This document shows positions 33,219-45,500 of a stretch of 64,000 nucleotides of DNA, piece by piece; position 1 is the stretch's first letter; every line of letters starts with the position of its first letter. Origin of the DNA: Azorinus chamasolen (lineage: Eukaryota > Mollusca > Bivalvia > Cardiida > Solecurtidae); NCBI GenBank assembly GCA_963576725.1, contig OY755236.1, forward strand, positions 64,268,636 through 64,332,635, in the 5' to 3' direction. The notes beneath the pieces were generated by a model. It made no database searches, was not told where the DNA came from, and saw only the letters and a list, made by a program, of their open reading frames with translations. A program made the translations under genes and the position numbers.

Positions 33219-33220
33219 GT
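31505..33220. other. Upstream region of PRIMPOL
   Basis: Apart from the candidate first exon it holds a decayed TTAA-type MITE (31577-31900), a 22-bp arm palindrome (31908-31951, AGAGACATATACATG-type arms), a duplicated 40-bp segment (31723-31765 and 31955-31993), an inverted TACGTGGAA pair (32777-32813), half a family A/C hairpin (32870-32935) and a (CT)n run at 33187-33216. No further gene is visible. Confidence 0.6.
32181..32270 (-). promoter_or_regulatory. Candidate PRIMPOL non-coding first exon and promoter
   Basis: On the minus strand a strong donor, GTAAGTATTT, starts at 32180. It is preceded by about 70-90 bp of moderately GC-rich sequence with CGCGACCCCGGAAGG (complement of 32251-32265), an ETS/GABP-like CCGGAAG site. 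An exon ending at 32181 would join the acceptor before 31504. The start site itself is not visible; this is an inference from position and sequence. Confidence 0.45.
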
Positions 33221-33253
33221 GTGCCTAAAAACAGTAACGTATACGTAACGTAT

Positions 33254-33720
33254 ACGTAAAGATGTTATATCTTTTTTCCTAGAGCATGCATCCTGTAAAT
33301 ATTTCGTGGGATTGATTTTGTGGTACTATTTCACATGTTTGTAAAAAAAATTGGAGTTTACAGCTTATGTTTTATTTTATTTTTTTATTGGTAAATCGAC
33401 CCGGACATTAGCCCCACCTCCATCTGAACGTAAAGATGCTGTATATTTTTCCCCAGAGCATGTCTCTTGTAAATATTTCGTGGGAATGGTTCTGTGGTAC
33501 TATTTCATCCGTTGGTAAAACAAATTAGCAGTTTATTGCTTTTATTTTATTGTTTTTGACTGGTAAATCGGCCCTCGGTATATCGAGCCCCCCAATCCGA
33601 ACGTAAAGATGCTATAAATTTTTTTTATAGGTCTTTAATTATAATATTTTTTACGTGGATCGATTCTATAAATATTTTTTAAGATATATACGACCAAAAA
33701 AACCTATCCTGTTGCGTGTA
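33254..33720 (+). repeat. Tandem array, about 174-bp unit, in the inverted-repeat arm
   Basis: ACGTAAAGAT starts units at 33254, 33428 and 33601. Each unit has GTAAATATTTCGTGGGA or a variant, TGGTACTATTTCA and a GGTAAATCG block. Its inverse counterpart lies at about 47880-48270. Confidence 0.78.
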
Positions 33721-34355
33721 TTTTAATGTTATCGTTGTTGACAATGGGTCGGTAAGCCGTATTTATAAAGAACGGTTTTGCCGGCTATCGCCACGCACAT
33801 TCTTGTGGACTATCGAAGCGGCTAGCAGTTAGATCGCGTTTGCAGAGTACGGAATTTCCTTTATGATTAGGTAATTGTACAGATACGACAATTATTTTAT
33901 GTTTGACAGACAATCCTGTGTGATTAAAGGCGCATTTTCTGCTTAATCTTTCCTGGCAATACTGAAGGATAACATTTATATTGCTTTTAGATACTGTTTC
34001 TGGATAGATATATACAATGTATATAATATTATACAACCCCTGAATATATTATGTATGTATAATAAAAAAAAACCTGCTTAGTACACGCCCTGTCGCCTTT
34101 GTGGTAAACTCTGAATTCAACTCCACTTAGCACTGGTATTAACTAATTTAATCCTTGATAAATTGGCGAAAAACAGTTTAAAGTAGTCCATTGAAACTAT
34201 CTGCGACAAACAACCAATTAACCCGAAAAAAGGTGATAAATGAAAACGGGCCAGTGGACTTTGACTTGACGGACGACCTGACATACATACAGAAGAGACA
34301 GATAGACAGAAAGACCTACCTTGGTCTGAGATACTAGGATTGTTTCACCATAGTA

Positions 34356-34565
34356 CAGTAGGACCTGTTATAAGCCATCATCAAAAAGAGCTCATATTAA
34401 TGGTCTGTAAGGCAGGTAGTAGCTTAATGCAGTTCAAACTCAAAATTAATGCAGAAACTACTACAGGAGCTTTATGTGTTACATCTTCCCTACATTAAGC
34501 AACCACTTGCTTTTTAAGATTTCTATGTCCAGTACATATAAGGTCTTTTCAGGCAAGTTTTACTG
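34356..34565. mobile_element. TA-flanked MITE (family D) in the left arm
   Basis: Ends CAGTAGGACCTGTTATAAG and AGGCAAGTTTTACTG with TA at 34354 and 34566. Arms GTAGCTTAATGCAG / CATTAAGCAACC. Its counterpart in the right arm is 47189-47390. Confidence 0.7.
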
Positions 34566-34569
34566 TATG

Positions 34570-35220
34570 TCTATGTGAGTTTAAGTTTATGTCTCTTAGT
34601 TTTCGTACCTGTTTGTCCCTGTGTTTAACGGACCCCCTCTCTCTCTCTCCATCCCCCTCTCTCTCCCCCTCTTTCTCTGTATGTCTCTGTCTGTATGTCT
34701 CTGTCTATAAGTGTGTGTACGTCTCTGTCTTTCTAACCATCGTTTTCATTCCCTCTGTCTTTCCCGTCACGATCTTTCCTCTCCCCCTCTCGCTTTCCTC
34801 TCCCTCTTTCTCAATCTCTCACTATCATCAATCTACTTACCATCATTATATCCATCGATCCATCAGCCTATGATATCTATCTTTCTCTCTGATCCTCACT
34901 ATCTGTTTCTTTCTCTTTTTCTCTCTCCGTCTCTTCCCCGTCAATCCCTTTCTCCCACGGTCCCCTTTCTCTTTCTTTCTCCCCGCCCTCCTCTCTAGCT
35001 ATATCCTCTTCCATTTTCTCTCCTCTCCCTTCTCTCTGTCTCTCTCTCTCTCTGGCCCAAATATTCACCAGTCCATTCACCCTATCTATCTTTCTGTATG
35101 TCTCTCCCTTTCCTATCTCTCGCTCTCCCTTCCCCACAATCTCTCTTCCCCTCCATCTCTCTTCTTCTCTCTCTCCACCCATCTCTCTCTCTTCCCCTCT
35201 CCCCTCCCACTTACTCTCTC
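34570..35220 (+). repeat. CT-rich low-complexity tract
   Basis: Mostly CTCTCT, CTGTCT and CCCTCT runs with short unique islands. Open frames of about 95-100 residues on both strands are artefacts of the pyrimidine bias (Ser/Leu/Pro on one strand, Arg/Glu on the other). The inverse partner is the GA tract at 46590-47110. Confidence 0.85.
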
Positions 35221-36847
35221 AAAATGATATTTAAATTCCATTAAAAAGCATCCTCGTCATACAGCTGTTGACCAGTGCATCGACTGTTTTATGTTTTGGA
35301 AATATACCGAATTACAATGTATATCGATCGTCTCTGAGAGAAGGTATACTGATTGTGTTTTCATATACATTACTAGAGACACATATTTACGCATTTTCGA
35401 ACAGAGTAGAACCTGATCTGATAGCTCCTGTTTGAACTTATGATAAGGATCTACTGTGTGTGTTTAGGGAATAGTATAGATCTGATACTATGTGTCTGTC
35501 AGGGACCAAATACCGTTGCTTTTAAAATTGCCATTATAAACGTTAGCTAATATAAGACATCGGGGGAGTCAGAGGGCTTTTGATCTAGGGACTTTTGATA
35601 TACATGTACACTCGGTTCAAAATCGTCGTCAGCCTTATTTGAAGTATCCAAAATGGTGGTCCTGCAAGTCCTCTCTAAACTGGACGTATGAAATTAGAGT
35701 CAATGCTGTTCCTTAGACAAGCGGGGTCCTCTTTAAAATGGACGTATGAAATTAAGAGTCAATGCTATTCCTTAGACAAGTGGCAGTTTAATATAGGAGA
35801 GTCATACAGAAAGTTCCACAGGAGCTTTCTGTGTGATTTTCACTCTGCTATCAGCAGCCGCTTGCCTAAACGGATCTAAATTCTTGTTTCTTTAAATTCC
35901 AGTTTAGATTGGCTTTAATGTAATTTTCTTCTCCTGAAACCGTCTGCTTCGAATTTCAAACTGGAAGGATCGTCAATGTCTTTACAGAACTATATTCAGG
36001 TTGCCAACGAGTTTGACTCCTGATGAGACGCCGGGTTACTCGGTTAGAGTTAGACTGTTTGGAAAAAATAGCATACGACGGTGAAAGAGTTAACCAGATT
36101 TTTTTCACACACAAAGCATATAAATTCAAGTAATTACTGCCTGAATATTCAATGAATGAAATTTTCACATTGACCAGGAATATTCGGACTCAGATCTATA
36201 TTATCCAATATGCAAACCGAGCAGACTCTGATCAGACAGTTCCTACCGGCTTTAGGAACCATCTTATCTGAGTATTCTTTGTTTACAGTGGGTGGCTTTT
36301 TGGAACTTTGCAAACAGAGTAGACTCGGATCACCCAGCTCTGATTGCTTAAGAAATAAGATAAATCTGATCTACAGCATGTGCCATGATAAAAAAATATT
36401 TGTTTCTTATATGGATATTCATGGAGATATGATTAAAGACAAGTCTGTCAAATTGTTATGCATACCAGGCGTATAATTTGAACGCTGCCTCTCCCAGTTT
36501 AAGCGAAATTGCTGTAGGTGTAAACCCATCACCTCATGAAAATTCATATAAGAAATAATTTCACTATGGATACCTGCTAGCCGGCTTATTATAATGGCAT
36601 ATGAACACATGGGATGTTGATATTGGTAGAAACTGCAGTAAGATCTAAATTATTTCATAAGCAAATAGAACAGATCTTGGTTGGGCGACTAGCTTGGACA
36701 GGGGGCATCTGATCTTGGTTGTCTCGGTTTGCAAATGCGTCAAAATCCTTCTTAGAGATTAAGGGAAAATGGAGTATATTAGGATACAAAACACCGCTAT
36801 ACTTTTGACAGAGACGTCTAAACGAAACAAATATTCATTGTTTTACT

Positions 36848-37475
36848 ATATATATATCTTTATTTGAGTCTCATCTGTGTACATACAACATGAACAGTGG
36901 CATCAACTTTACAAAACATAGTGGAATGCAGTACACAGCCATTCTAAAAAGAATTATAAGAGACTATCACAGTTCCATGACATACAGAAAACATCACACA
37001 TTTAAACAAAGTACGTACACACCATATCGATTGGTAAAACCATGTGATTGCTGCTAATCGTTGTATTAAATACTGCAATAAGAGGAGAAGAAATAAAACT
37101 TGAATTACAAAAAAGAGACACTAACGTGCACTAATTAAGGAACGATTTTAAAAAACCAGCTATCACCTTTGATAGATCAAAAATGAACTGACTAGCAACA
37201 AACACATGGGATTGATAAAATTACAATACAGGAGAAATAATAATAAAAAGTAACACATTACTTACATAAAAGTTGAGACCTTCTCTTTAAAATACTAAAA
37301 CAGGTTTCGGCACATACACGTATCAAACTGGGATGGGTTAAAACAATTTCCAAATGCTCAGATTTGCATAGGCTAGAAAAGTTTCCAAATATATCGGATG
37401 CCTTACGAAATAATGCTTCTCTCAAATCTACATACATAGGGCAGTCTAAAATACTACGACATGCAAACTGATATA
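36848..37475 (-). mobile_element. 3' end of a non-LTR retrotransposon (LINE) with reverse-transcriptase C-terminus
   Basis: On the minus strand, about 37475-37257 reads CRSILDCPMYVDLREALF, then FGNFSSLCKSEHLEIVL, THPSLIRVCAETCFSILKRR and a stop. This is the typical end of LINE ORF2 proteins (C-P-x-Y-x-x-x-R, then HPSLI...C..ILKRR). A roughly 400-bp 3' UTR follows with AATAAA near 36858 and an (AT)n tail at 36848. It is a 5'-truncated, dead copy. Confidence 0.72.
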
Positions 37476-37675
37476 ATTATTTCAAAACGGTAGAACGTCT
37501 ATTTCAATGTGCGATTATCGACGCCAACCGGTTTTGATATAACGTTGCACTTTGATATTATAATTGTAGTTTGGTATAATGTAGATCTGATTCTAGAGTT
37601 TTTGTCAAGGCAAAAAAAACACACTCTCTTGAAAAGTTTGCACTATAAAAATGAGCTGATACATGTCACTTTCCC

Positions 37676-37910
37676 TTAACCCATTTGCTCCAACGATCCC
37701 ATATACATGTATGGGACATATGGAAACAGTGTAGACCCTGATCAGACGCCGCATAATGCGGCGTCTGATCAGAGTCTACACGGTTTGCTGATAGGAATTT
37801 TAATATAAAACAAAACGAAATTGAAATTTTAGGCCAGACACATCTTAGATAAAAAATGGACTAATCCAATATATAAACATGGAAGAATCCACTGGGAGCA
37901 AATGGGTTAA
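37676..37910 (+). mobile_element. MITE with CCCATTTGCTCC ends
   Basis: TTAACCCATTTGCTCCAACG to TGGGAGCAAATGGGTTAA. The hairpin (37725-37790) centres on GACGCCGCATAATGCGGCGTC. It inserted into the left direct repeat; the right copy lacks it. Confidence 0.8.
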
Positions 37911-38294
37911 CATGTATACTAAATAGAACTGGAAACAGGTTAAATATATAGTATTTATTACATCTTCAAAATCTGTGGATTTATATGCCTGAAACATGAC
38001 AAGCAGTTTTTATTTTAAGCTGTCTTTTAAGGGCATTAACTCGTGGTCACAGACAAAATATTAGTAAGGCAGATGACTGACCGTTCAACAATTTGATAAA
38101 TTACATATTGACATTTATTGCAAATTACTTATATTTAACCGTATGTGACAGTTAAATCTGTTTAAAAAAATTGTCTAAGAACAGAGAAGAAAGCGTATTC
38201 TATTGACTTTCTTTCTCGTGAATGAAGACGTGCCTCTGTCTTCAAACTTGTTCATTCACAATTTCACAAATGACCATAAGTTGGGCCACAGCCC

Positions 38295-38803
38295 TTAACC
38301 CTTTCCATCATACTAACGTGATTTCACGCGTTTGCAAACAGAGTAGATCCAGATCAGAAGGCTCCTATTTGAGCCGTCTGATCAGGGTCTGTTCTGTTTG
38401 CATGTGGAATTTGAAATATCTGTTTCTTTACTTTCTAAAATGGCTACATGGTTCAACCTTCCATATTTCATTATAACTATCGTTATTTTGTCCATGAATA
38501 TTTAGTAGGTATTGAAATTGGAATAAACGTAGAACAGGGAAAGGGTTACATGTAACTCTTTCCCTGTTCTGTATTTAGGCCAAATTTCAATACCTACTGA
38601 ATATTCATTAACAAAATATAGGTATACATGTAAAGAATTATGGAAGGTGGAACTTTTGTAGATATTTCAGAAAGTAAAGAAACATATCAATCAAATTATT
38701 TTAGAAAACAGAGCAGACCCTGATCAGATTACTCCTGTGAGTCGTCTGGGTCTACTCTGTTTGCAATTGCGTGAAAACACGTTTATATGAGGGAAATGGT
38801 TAA
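38295..38803. mobile_element. Two family A MITEs end to end in opposite orientation
   Basis: The first runs 38295-38549 (inverted: hairpin left arm reads GAGTAGATCCAGATCAG), the second 38552-38803 (forward: AGAGCAGACCCTGATCAG). They meet at GGGTTACATGTAACTC, which has lost the TTAA. Together they form a roughly 500-bp imperfect palindrome. Confidence 0.78.
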
Positions 38804-39447
38804 AGGTTTAACTGGACAGTTAGTCAGTCAATGGAGTGTTACTGACCATGTCCAAACAATGTCATATTTCACGACGGTAGTTCCTGGTTAGAAAACTGCA
38901 GGTCATCGGTATCAATCTCAGCAGGAAACATTTTTAACAAATGTGTATTAACCCTTATCTTGCTAAGCGCGACCTGGCACGAGTTTGCAAAATAGCTTGG
39001 ATTTAGATGAGCCAACTCGGTATTTCATCAAGTTTCTCAGCTTTTCGACACTCGGCCAAAAGTGTCAAACGCTTGTACGATTGAAAAGTAAGATAAAATG
39101 CAACATATCAGAGATTAGGCTGTGTGTTTCAGCACGATAAGTGTTAAGATATGCATAGTTACCTGAAACAAATTTCTCTGTTCTATGTCTATTCCAAATT
39201 TTAGTACCTCCTTAATATTCATGAAAAAATAGTGATAATAAAATATTGAACTTGGAACATTGAGAAACTTAAGAAACACCCATCAAGTTCCATAAGCAAA
39301 CTGAGCAGACCCTGATCAGACGGAGAGCCGCTCTGTCTCTCCATCGCTCTGTCTCTCTCTTTCTCTCCGCCATTCTCTCTCCCCCTCATCTCTACATACA
39401 ACATGTGTGCGTGCGTGTATTTAAACGGACACTATATCATGGTGGTA

Positions 39448-40310
<863 letters not shown>

Positions 40311-40476
40311 AGAACTACCACCTATGGCGATGGGATACCCCCGTTCAGCTGCCGTGATCGCAAATCAAACAAGATGTTTGCCAGGTTGTTTCACTGACAG
40401 ACAGACAGACAGACCAACTGACCGCGACCAACACACTCGCTCCCATATACCCCTCTCAAACTTCGTTTGCGGGGAT

Positions 40477-40477
<1 letters not shown>

Positions 40478-40568
<91 letters not shown>

Positions 40569-40570
40569 AT
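40478..40570 (+). repeat. ATG/GAT trinucleotide microsatellite
   Basis: About 30 uninterrupted ATG units. Poly-Met, poly-Ile and poly-Ser frames over it are artefacts. A short ACAGACAGACAG run precedes it at 40397. Confidence 0.93.
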
Positions 40571-40863
40571 ATAAACTAGTCTCAAGTATAAGCAGCATTA
40601 TGGTAACCAGTTGATCAGAGGCACACCGGTAATTAAACGTTATCTTATCGTACCGAATACACACAGAACTATAAAACTGCAGGTTGTCCGAAACTCTTAC
40701 TATAAGCCCATAAGGCACAAAACTTCAGGAATATCTTTCAAATATGGTTAAATTCATAATCACAACCAACTGACATTGAATTATTGTTTTTAATTTCTTT
40801 ATAAAGAATTTACCGTCGTTTCTTCTTCATATCGGTATTTTTCATTGGTTAACTGTAATTACA

Positions 40864-42440
40864 GTTGTCTCTATCTGTCTCTCTCTGTCTGTCTGTCTCT
40901 GTCTGTCTCTGTAGGTGTTACTGTGTGTGCGTGTGTGTCTGTCTGTGCGTGTGTGTCTCTCTTACTTTCTTACACAAACACATGCACACGCACGCAAGCA
41001 CTTATATGTGTATAATTATAGGAAATACATGGATTCTTTCTGATAGTTTTTCTTTTTCCTGATATGTTCTTTAGTAGACTATCGTGTATTAATGGAGCGG
41101 ATATTTATTTTAGTACATGTATTAAATAGCCTGATTTAAGTCACTATTTATTTATCTCTCTCTCGTTCCTGTCTCTCACTCTATCTCCCTAGTTCCTGTT
41201 CACTCTTTTTCCCCTTTCTCTCTCGCTCTTTCTTTTTCCTCTCTCTATCGCTCTCCACTCTCCTTTTATCTCTCTCACTATCCTCGACCCACTTACCACC
41301 ATTCTGTTCATCTAACGTCAAATAGTCTGCCCTCCCTTTGAGAGAAAAGAAAGAGAGAGAGAGAGGAGGGAGAGAGAGAGGGAAGAGAGGGAGAGAGACA
41401 GACATGCAGAGAGAGAGGGGAGAGGAAGGGGGGGGGGGACAGCGAGAGCAAAGAGGAAGAAGAGAGAGGTGAAGAGGAAGAGAGAGAGAGAGAGAGGAAA
41501 GGTAGATACAGAAAAATAGGGTGAGTGGACTGGTGGGTAAGTGGGTCAGGGATAGACAGAGAGACACATAGAGTCAAAGTAGAGAGGGTTAGAGGGGGGG
41601 AGATTATGAGAGAGGATAAAGCTATAGAGGCGGTCGGGGAGAGAAAAAATAGAGGAGGGAGAGAGACAGACATGCAGAGAGAGAGGGGAGAGGAAGGGGA
41701 GACAGAGAGAGCAAAGAGGGAGAAGAGAGAGGTGAAGAGGAACAGAGAGAGAGAGAGAGGGGGCGAGAGAGAGAGAGAGAGAGGTAGATACAGAAAAATA
41801 GGGTGAGTGGACTGGTGGGTAAGTGGGTCAGGGATAGACAGAGAGACACATAGAGTCAAAGTAGAGAGGGTTAGAGGGGGGAGATTATGAGAGAGGATAA
41901 AGCTATAGAGGCGGTCGGGGAGAGAAAATATAGAGGGAGTGAGAGACAGCGAGAGACACAGGGACATACAGACAGACAAACAGAGGGAAAAGAAAGAACA
42001 GACGGTGAGAGAGGGGTGGAGTGAGATACACGGAGAGAGGTCCACACACAGGGACAGATAGACAGACAGTCACATAGACATGGAGACAGAGAGGAAAGAG
42101 GAAAATTGAGAGATAGTGAGAGAGGAGAAAGTGAGAGAGGGATAAGAAATAGAAAGTAAGAGAGAGATAAGACAGAAAGTGTGAGGGGAAAGAAAAAGAG
42201 AGAAGTCGAAAGTGAGAGACGAGAAATATAGACGATAGTTTGATGGATTGGTGGGTAGATGGATCGAGGATTGAAAGAGTGGATTTGGGATGGAGGGAAT
42301 AGAGGGAGGGGAAATTTAGGCTGATGGACAGATGGAGGGAATGGTAAGAGGGAGAGGAAAGAGAGAGGGGGAGAGGGAGAAAAGGCGTGACAGGAAAGAG
42401 AGAGGGAGAGAGAGGGTGCGGACGGTTAGACAGACAGAGA
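40864..42440 (+). repeat. CT, GT and GA low-complexity region with a 282-bp duplication
   Basis: CTGTCT/GTGTGT runs (40864-40975), CT-rich DNA (41150-41340), then purine-rich GAGAGA/GGAAGA DNA to 42440. GGTAGATACAGAAAAATAGG occurs at 41501 and 41783, and the unit up to GGCGGTCGGGGAGAGAAAA is repeated almost exactly. Ser/Leu/Pro-rich frames on the minus strand (up to 245 residues) are not genes. Confidence 0.85.
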
Positions 42441-42554
42441 CTTACACACATTCTTTAATCCATTCATTACTATATTCACAAACTCACCCACCCTCCTCCC
42501 TTCCTTCCTTCAGGCATCCACTCACTCGCTCGTACGTCCGTCTATTCACCGATC

Positions 42555-42790
42555 CATAAATTACGTTAATCCATTAATCCATTCATTCATTCGTTCATTA
42601 ATTAATTCATTCACTCAATGTTACATTTATTCATTCATTTATTCATTCATTCACGCATCCACTCACTCGCTCGATACCTGTTCACCCATCCATCCATCCA
42701 CCCATTCATAGATTCATTCATTCATTTGTTCGTTCATTCGAGCTTTCATTCGGTCATTCATTCATTCTTTCATTCATTCATTCACCTGCT
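42555..42790 (+). repeat. ATTC tetranucleotide-rich array
   Basis: CATTCATTCATT-type runs broken by CACTCGCTCG and GATCCA segments. Confidence 0.85.
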
Positions 42791-43539
42791 ATGACCAGAA
42801 AGTAACTCTAACTTTGTTTAATATAATGCTTCTATTCATCGGCTGTAATTAATTAGCTGTATATGTATGGATAAATAGTGATAAAAACAACAACTGACAG
42901 TTACAATATTGTTAAATTGCATTCGCCGTTATGAAACATAACCAATATATTGGTATTGTCCCATAGACCACCATTATTGATTTCATCAGGATTTCTTTGT
43001 TAAATCTTTCCCGAATAAGGACGGCTCAAAAGTCCCATCGAAGGGTTATAGAAACAACATTATATATCTAATATATGCCTGTTCGTAGTGTTTGTAGTGC
43101 TGAATAAACTGGGTAGTATATGTTGAATGTATGGAATTATAGTAAATGAATATATGAAACGGATTAACCCATTCCCTCATATAAACCCCTTTTCATGCAT
43201 TTGCAAACAGAGTAGCCCTTTCCTCCATGAATACCCATGCAAGAAATACAATGTACTGACATCTTGAAAACAAATTACAATAATATTTGTAATGGCACAT
43301 GGACACAGAATGTTTGGTACACGGCACCAGGCAAAAACTTTAGAATCATATCTATATATTTTCATAAGCGAAGAGAGCAGTCCCTGATCAGACGGCTCCT
43401 ATAGGACCCGTCTGACCTGGGTCTACACTGTTTGCAAAAACGTAGAAAGGCATAGTTGTGGAATAAAGGTGTCCTACAGGAGCCGTCTGATCAGGGTCTA
43501 CTCTGTTTGCTCTGGGTATGATATAGATCTGATTCTACA
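42791..43539 (+). other. Intergenic stretch with two overlapping MITE remnants
   Basis: From 43164 there is TTAACCCATTCCCTCATATA, an aborted hairpin arm, then a family C body with hairpin 43366-43433 (GGCTCCTATAGGACCC) and a second half hairpin to 43512. 42791-43160 shows nothing I can name. Confidence 0.55.
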
Positions 43540-44300
43540 AATTTGATCAAGGCAAAATAAATCCCCTGAAAAGTTTACAGTATAAAAAATGAGCTGGTGA
43601 ATATTCATGCTCTTACATGAATACTGAAAAGGGTAAGGGTTAAGATATTAAATTTATTACATTTTCGAGTTCTGTGGATTTTTACGCCTAAAACATTACA
43701 AGCAGTTTTCACTCTAAGCTATGTTTTAAAGGCATTAACTCGTAGTCACAGACAATGGTTTAATAGTTAGCCTGCTGAACAAATTATTTGTACAGGATTT
43801 TCACCTACTACATTTTCAAAATTCTAGCTATAATCAATTAGTCTACCAAAATGCTATCAGGGCGTCAAACAGTTTGGATTCTGATTAGACAACCAATTAC
43901 TCGGTGTCTCATCTGGATCCAAGCCGTTTGCACCTGTAGGTATTCACTCATCCGTCCACAGCAGGCTAAAGGTTAATTGGTCAGTTAGTTCATCAGTCAA
44001 TACCATATTTCACGACGGTAAGTCCCCAGATAAGAAAACTGCGGGCCATCGCTATTTATATCAACGGGAAGCCATTTAACGAATGTGTATTAACCCTTAT
44101 CGTGCTAAGCGCGATCAGACTCGTATTTGCAAATAGCTTGGATTAAGATGAAACACGGAGTTAACTCGGCATCTCATATTGATCCTCAGCTGTTTGACAC
44201 TCAATCAACAGTGTCAAACACTTGTACGAATCCAAGTTTGGGCAGTATTTTTCAGCACGATAAGGGTTACGATATGCATAGTTACCTGAAACAAATTCGC
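43540..44300 (+). repeat. Right copy of the direct repeats
   Basis: Same orientation as 37560-39175. Landmarks: TGAAAAGTTTACAGTATAAA, GCATTAACTCGTAGTCACAG, ATATTTCACGACGGTAAG, TATTAACCCTTATCGTGCTA and GATATGCATAGTTACCTGAA. It contains a MITE-like core AAACAGTTTGGATTCTGATT (43868-43932) absent from the left copy. Confidence 0.75.
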
Positions 44301-45185
44301 ATTAAACCCAGCCCTATCTCTCTATTTCTCTGTCTGTATGTCTCTGTTTCTGTCTGTCTGTCTGTCAGCCTGTCTGTCAGTCCGTCTGTCTGTCAGCCTG
44401 TCTGTGTCTGCCAGCCTGCCTGTATGTACGTACGTACGTGTGTATGTACGTATGTATGTCTGAAACAAATTCGCATGACACCCAACCCTATCTCTCTGCA
44501 TGTCTGTCTCTGTTTTGGCCTGCCTGCCTGCCTGCCTGTCTGTCTGTCTGTCTGCCTGTCTCTGTCTGTCTGTCTGGCTGTCCCTCCCTCCTTCCCTCTC
44601 TCTCTCTCATTCTGTCTGTCTGTGTCTCTCTCTAACTAACTAACAAACAAACAAACATGGATAGATAGAGATGTAGAGGGAGATATACAGAGACATTAAT
44701 ACACATAGACATAACAGATAGCCACAGACAGGGAGACACAGAGAGAAAAAAAGGAAGATGGTTAGGAGAAAGAGAGAGGGGAGAGGAAATGATGGACAAT
44801 GAGAGAGGAGAAAGATAGACGATAATTTTATGGATTGGTGGGTAGGTTGTTCGAGGATAGAGGGAGGTTGGATCTGGGATAGAGAGAAAGAGAGATGAGA
44901 GAGAAAGAGCGGTAGGCTGGTGGAATGGTGGTAAGTAGGTTGGGGATAGCGCGAGAGATAGAGGGAGAGGAGAGAGAAAGAGGAAGACGAAAGAGAGAGA
45001 GAGAGGAGAGAGTGCGAGGGAGATGCAGGGAGAGAGAAAGAGGGAGAGGAAGGGGAGATGGAGAGAGGGCGGGAAAGAGAGAGATGTGAGAAAAATACGG
45101 TGAATGGTGAGCAAGTAGGTCAGAGAGAGAGGGGGAGAGAGATAGAGGGGGCAGGAACGAGAGAGAGAGAGAGAGAGAGAGAAAT
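44300..45185 (+). repeat. CTGT-rich then GA-rich low-complexity tracts
   Basis: CTGTCTGTCTGCCTG runs with GTACGTACGTACGT to 44640, then AAACAAACAAAC and purine-rich GAGAGA to 45185. ACAAATTCGCAT occurs at 44292 and 44465, a roughly 173-bp duplication. The Cys/Ser/Leu-rich frames are artefacts. Confidence 0.82.
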
Positions 45186-45297
45186 AAAAGGTGTCCATGG
45201 TGTCATTATTTCTTTATGAATATTCATTATGTGATGGGTTTACACCTACAGCAATTTCGCTTAAATGGAAGAGGCAATGCTCAAGTTATACGCCTGG

Positions 45298-45500
45298 TAT
45301 GCAATATATCTCTTGCGTATAGAATCATAGCAAGGACATATATAAATAGAAAATGATATTCATCTTCAATATCTAAAATATTACAACACTGGCAGTGTCT
45401 TTGGTCTATATTTTCTGGGATATTTTCTCGCACATATCTGCCCGTCTGAATTCAAACCAAATTCTTTTTACGGTGAAATGCCTATTTTCATCGCCTACCT
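45298..45500 (-). mobile_element. LINE reverse-transcriptase fragment with zinc-knuckle-like motif
   Basis: Minus strand: RHFTVKRIWFEFR, a frame change, TGRYVRENIPEN, then CQCCNILDIEDEYHFLF, another frame change and CPCYDSIRKRYIA. This is the C-x2-C ... EDExHFL ... CPxYxxxR segment near the C-terminus of many non-LTR reverse transcriptases. At least two frameshifts; dead. Confidence 0.7.

Larger units (their letters stand above)
33221..36560 (+). repeat. Left arm of a 15-kb imperfect inverted repeat
   Basis: The arm starts GCCTAAAAACAGTAACGTAT and can be followed, as inverse complement, through 48302-45190. Shared landmarks: GTAACGTATACGTAACGT, GGCGATAGCC-type block at 33783/47712, ACAGTTTAAAGTAGTCC at 34173, GAGTTTGACTCCTGATGAG at 36010, and GCATACCAGGCGTATAA at 36460. 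The arms differ by many substitutions and by the length of CT/GA tracts, so the duplication is old. No gene is seen in it. Confidence 0.82.
37560..39175 (+). repeat. Left copy of a pair of direct repeats inside the inverted repeat
   Basis: Segments matching 43540-44300 in the same orientation: TTGAAAAGTTTGCACTATAA (37630), ACATGACAAGCAG and GCATTAACTCGTGGTCACAG (38032), ATATTTCACGACGGTAG (38863), TATTAACCCTTATCTTGCTA (38946) and GATATGCATAGTTACCTGAA (39147). The left copy is longer because several MITEs are inserted. Confidence 0.75.

Noticed and set aside
40324..40718. Frames with poly-Met, poly-Ile and poly-Ser
   Set aside because: They cross the ATG/GAT microsatellite only; the flanks show no conserved sequence.
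41181..42451. Ser/Leu/Pro-rich minus-strand frames up to 245 residues
   Set aside because: Complement of GA-rich low-complexity DNA; composition and internal duplication explain them.
44127..45198. Cys/Ser/Leu-rich frames of 170 and 188 residues
   Set aside because: CTGT and GA tracts; no domain or splice context.
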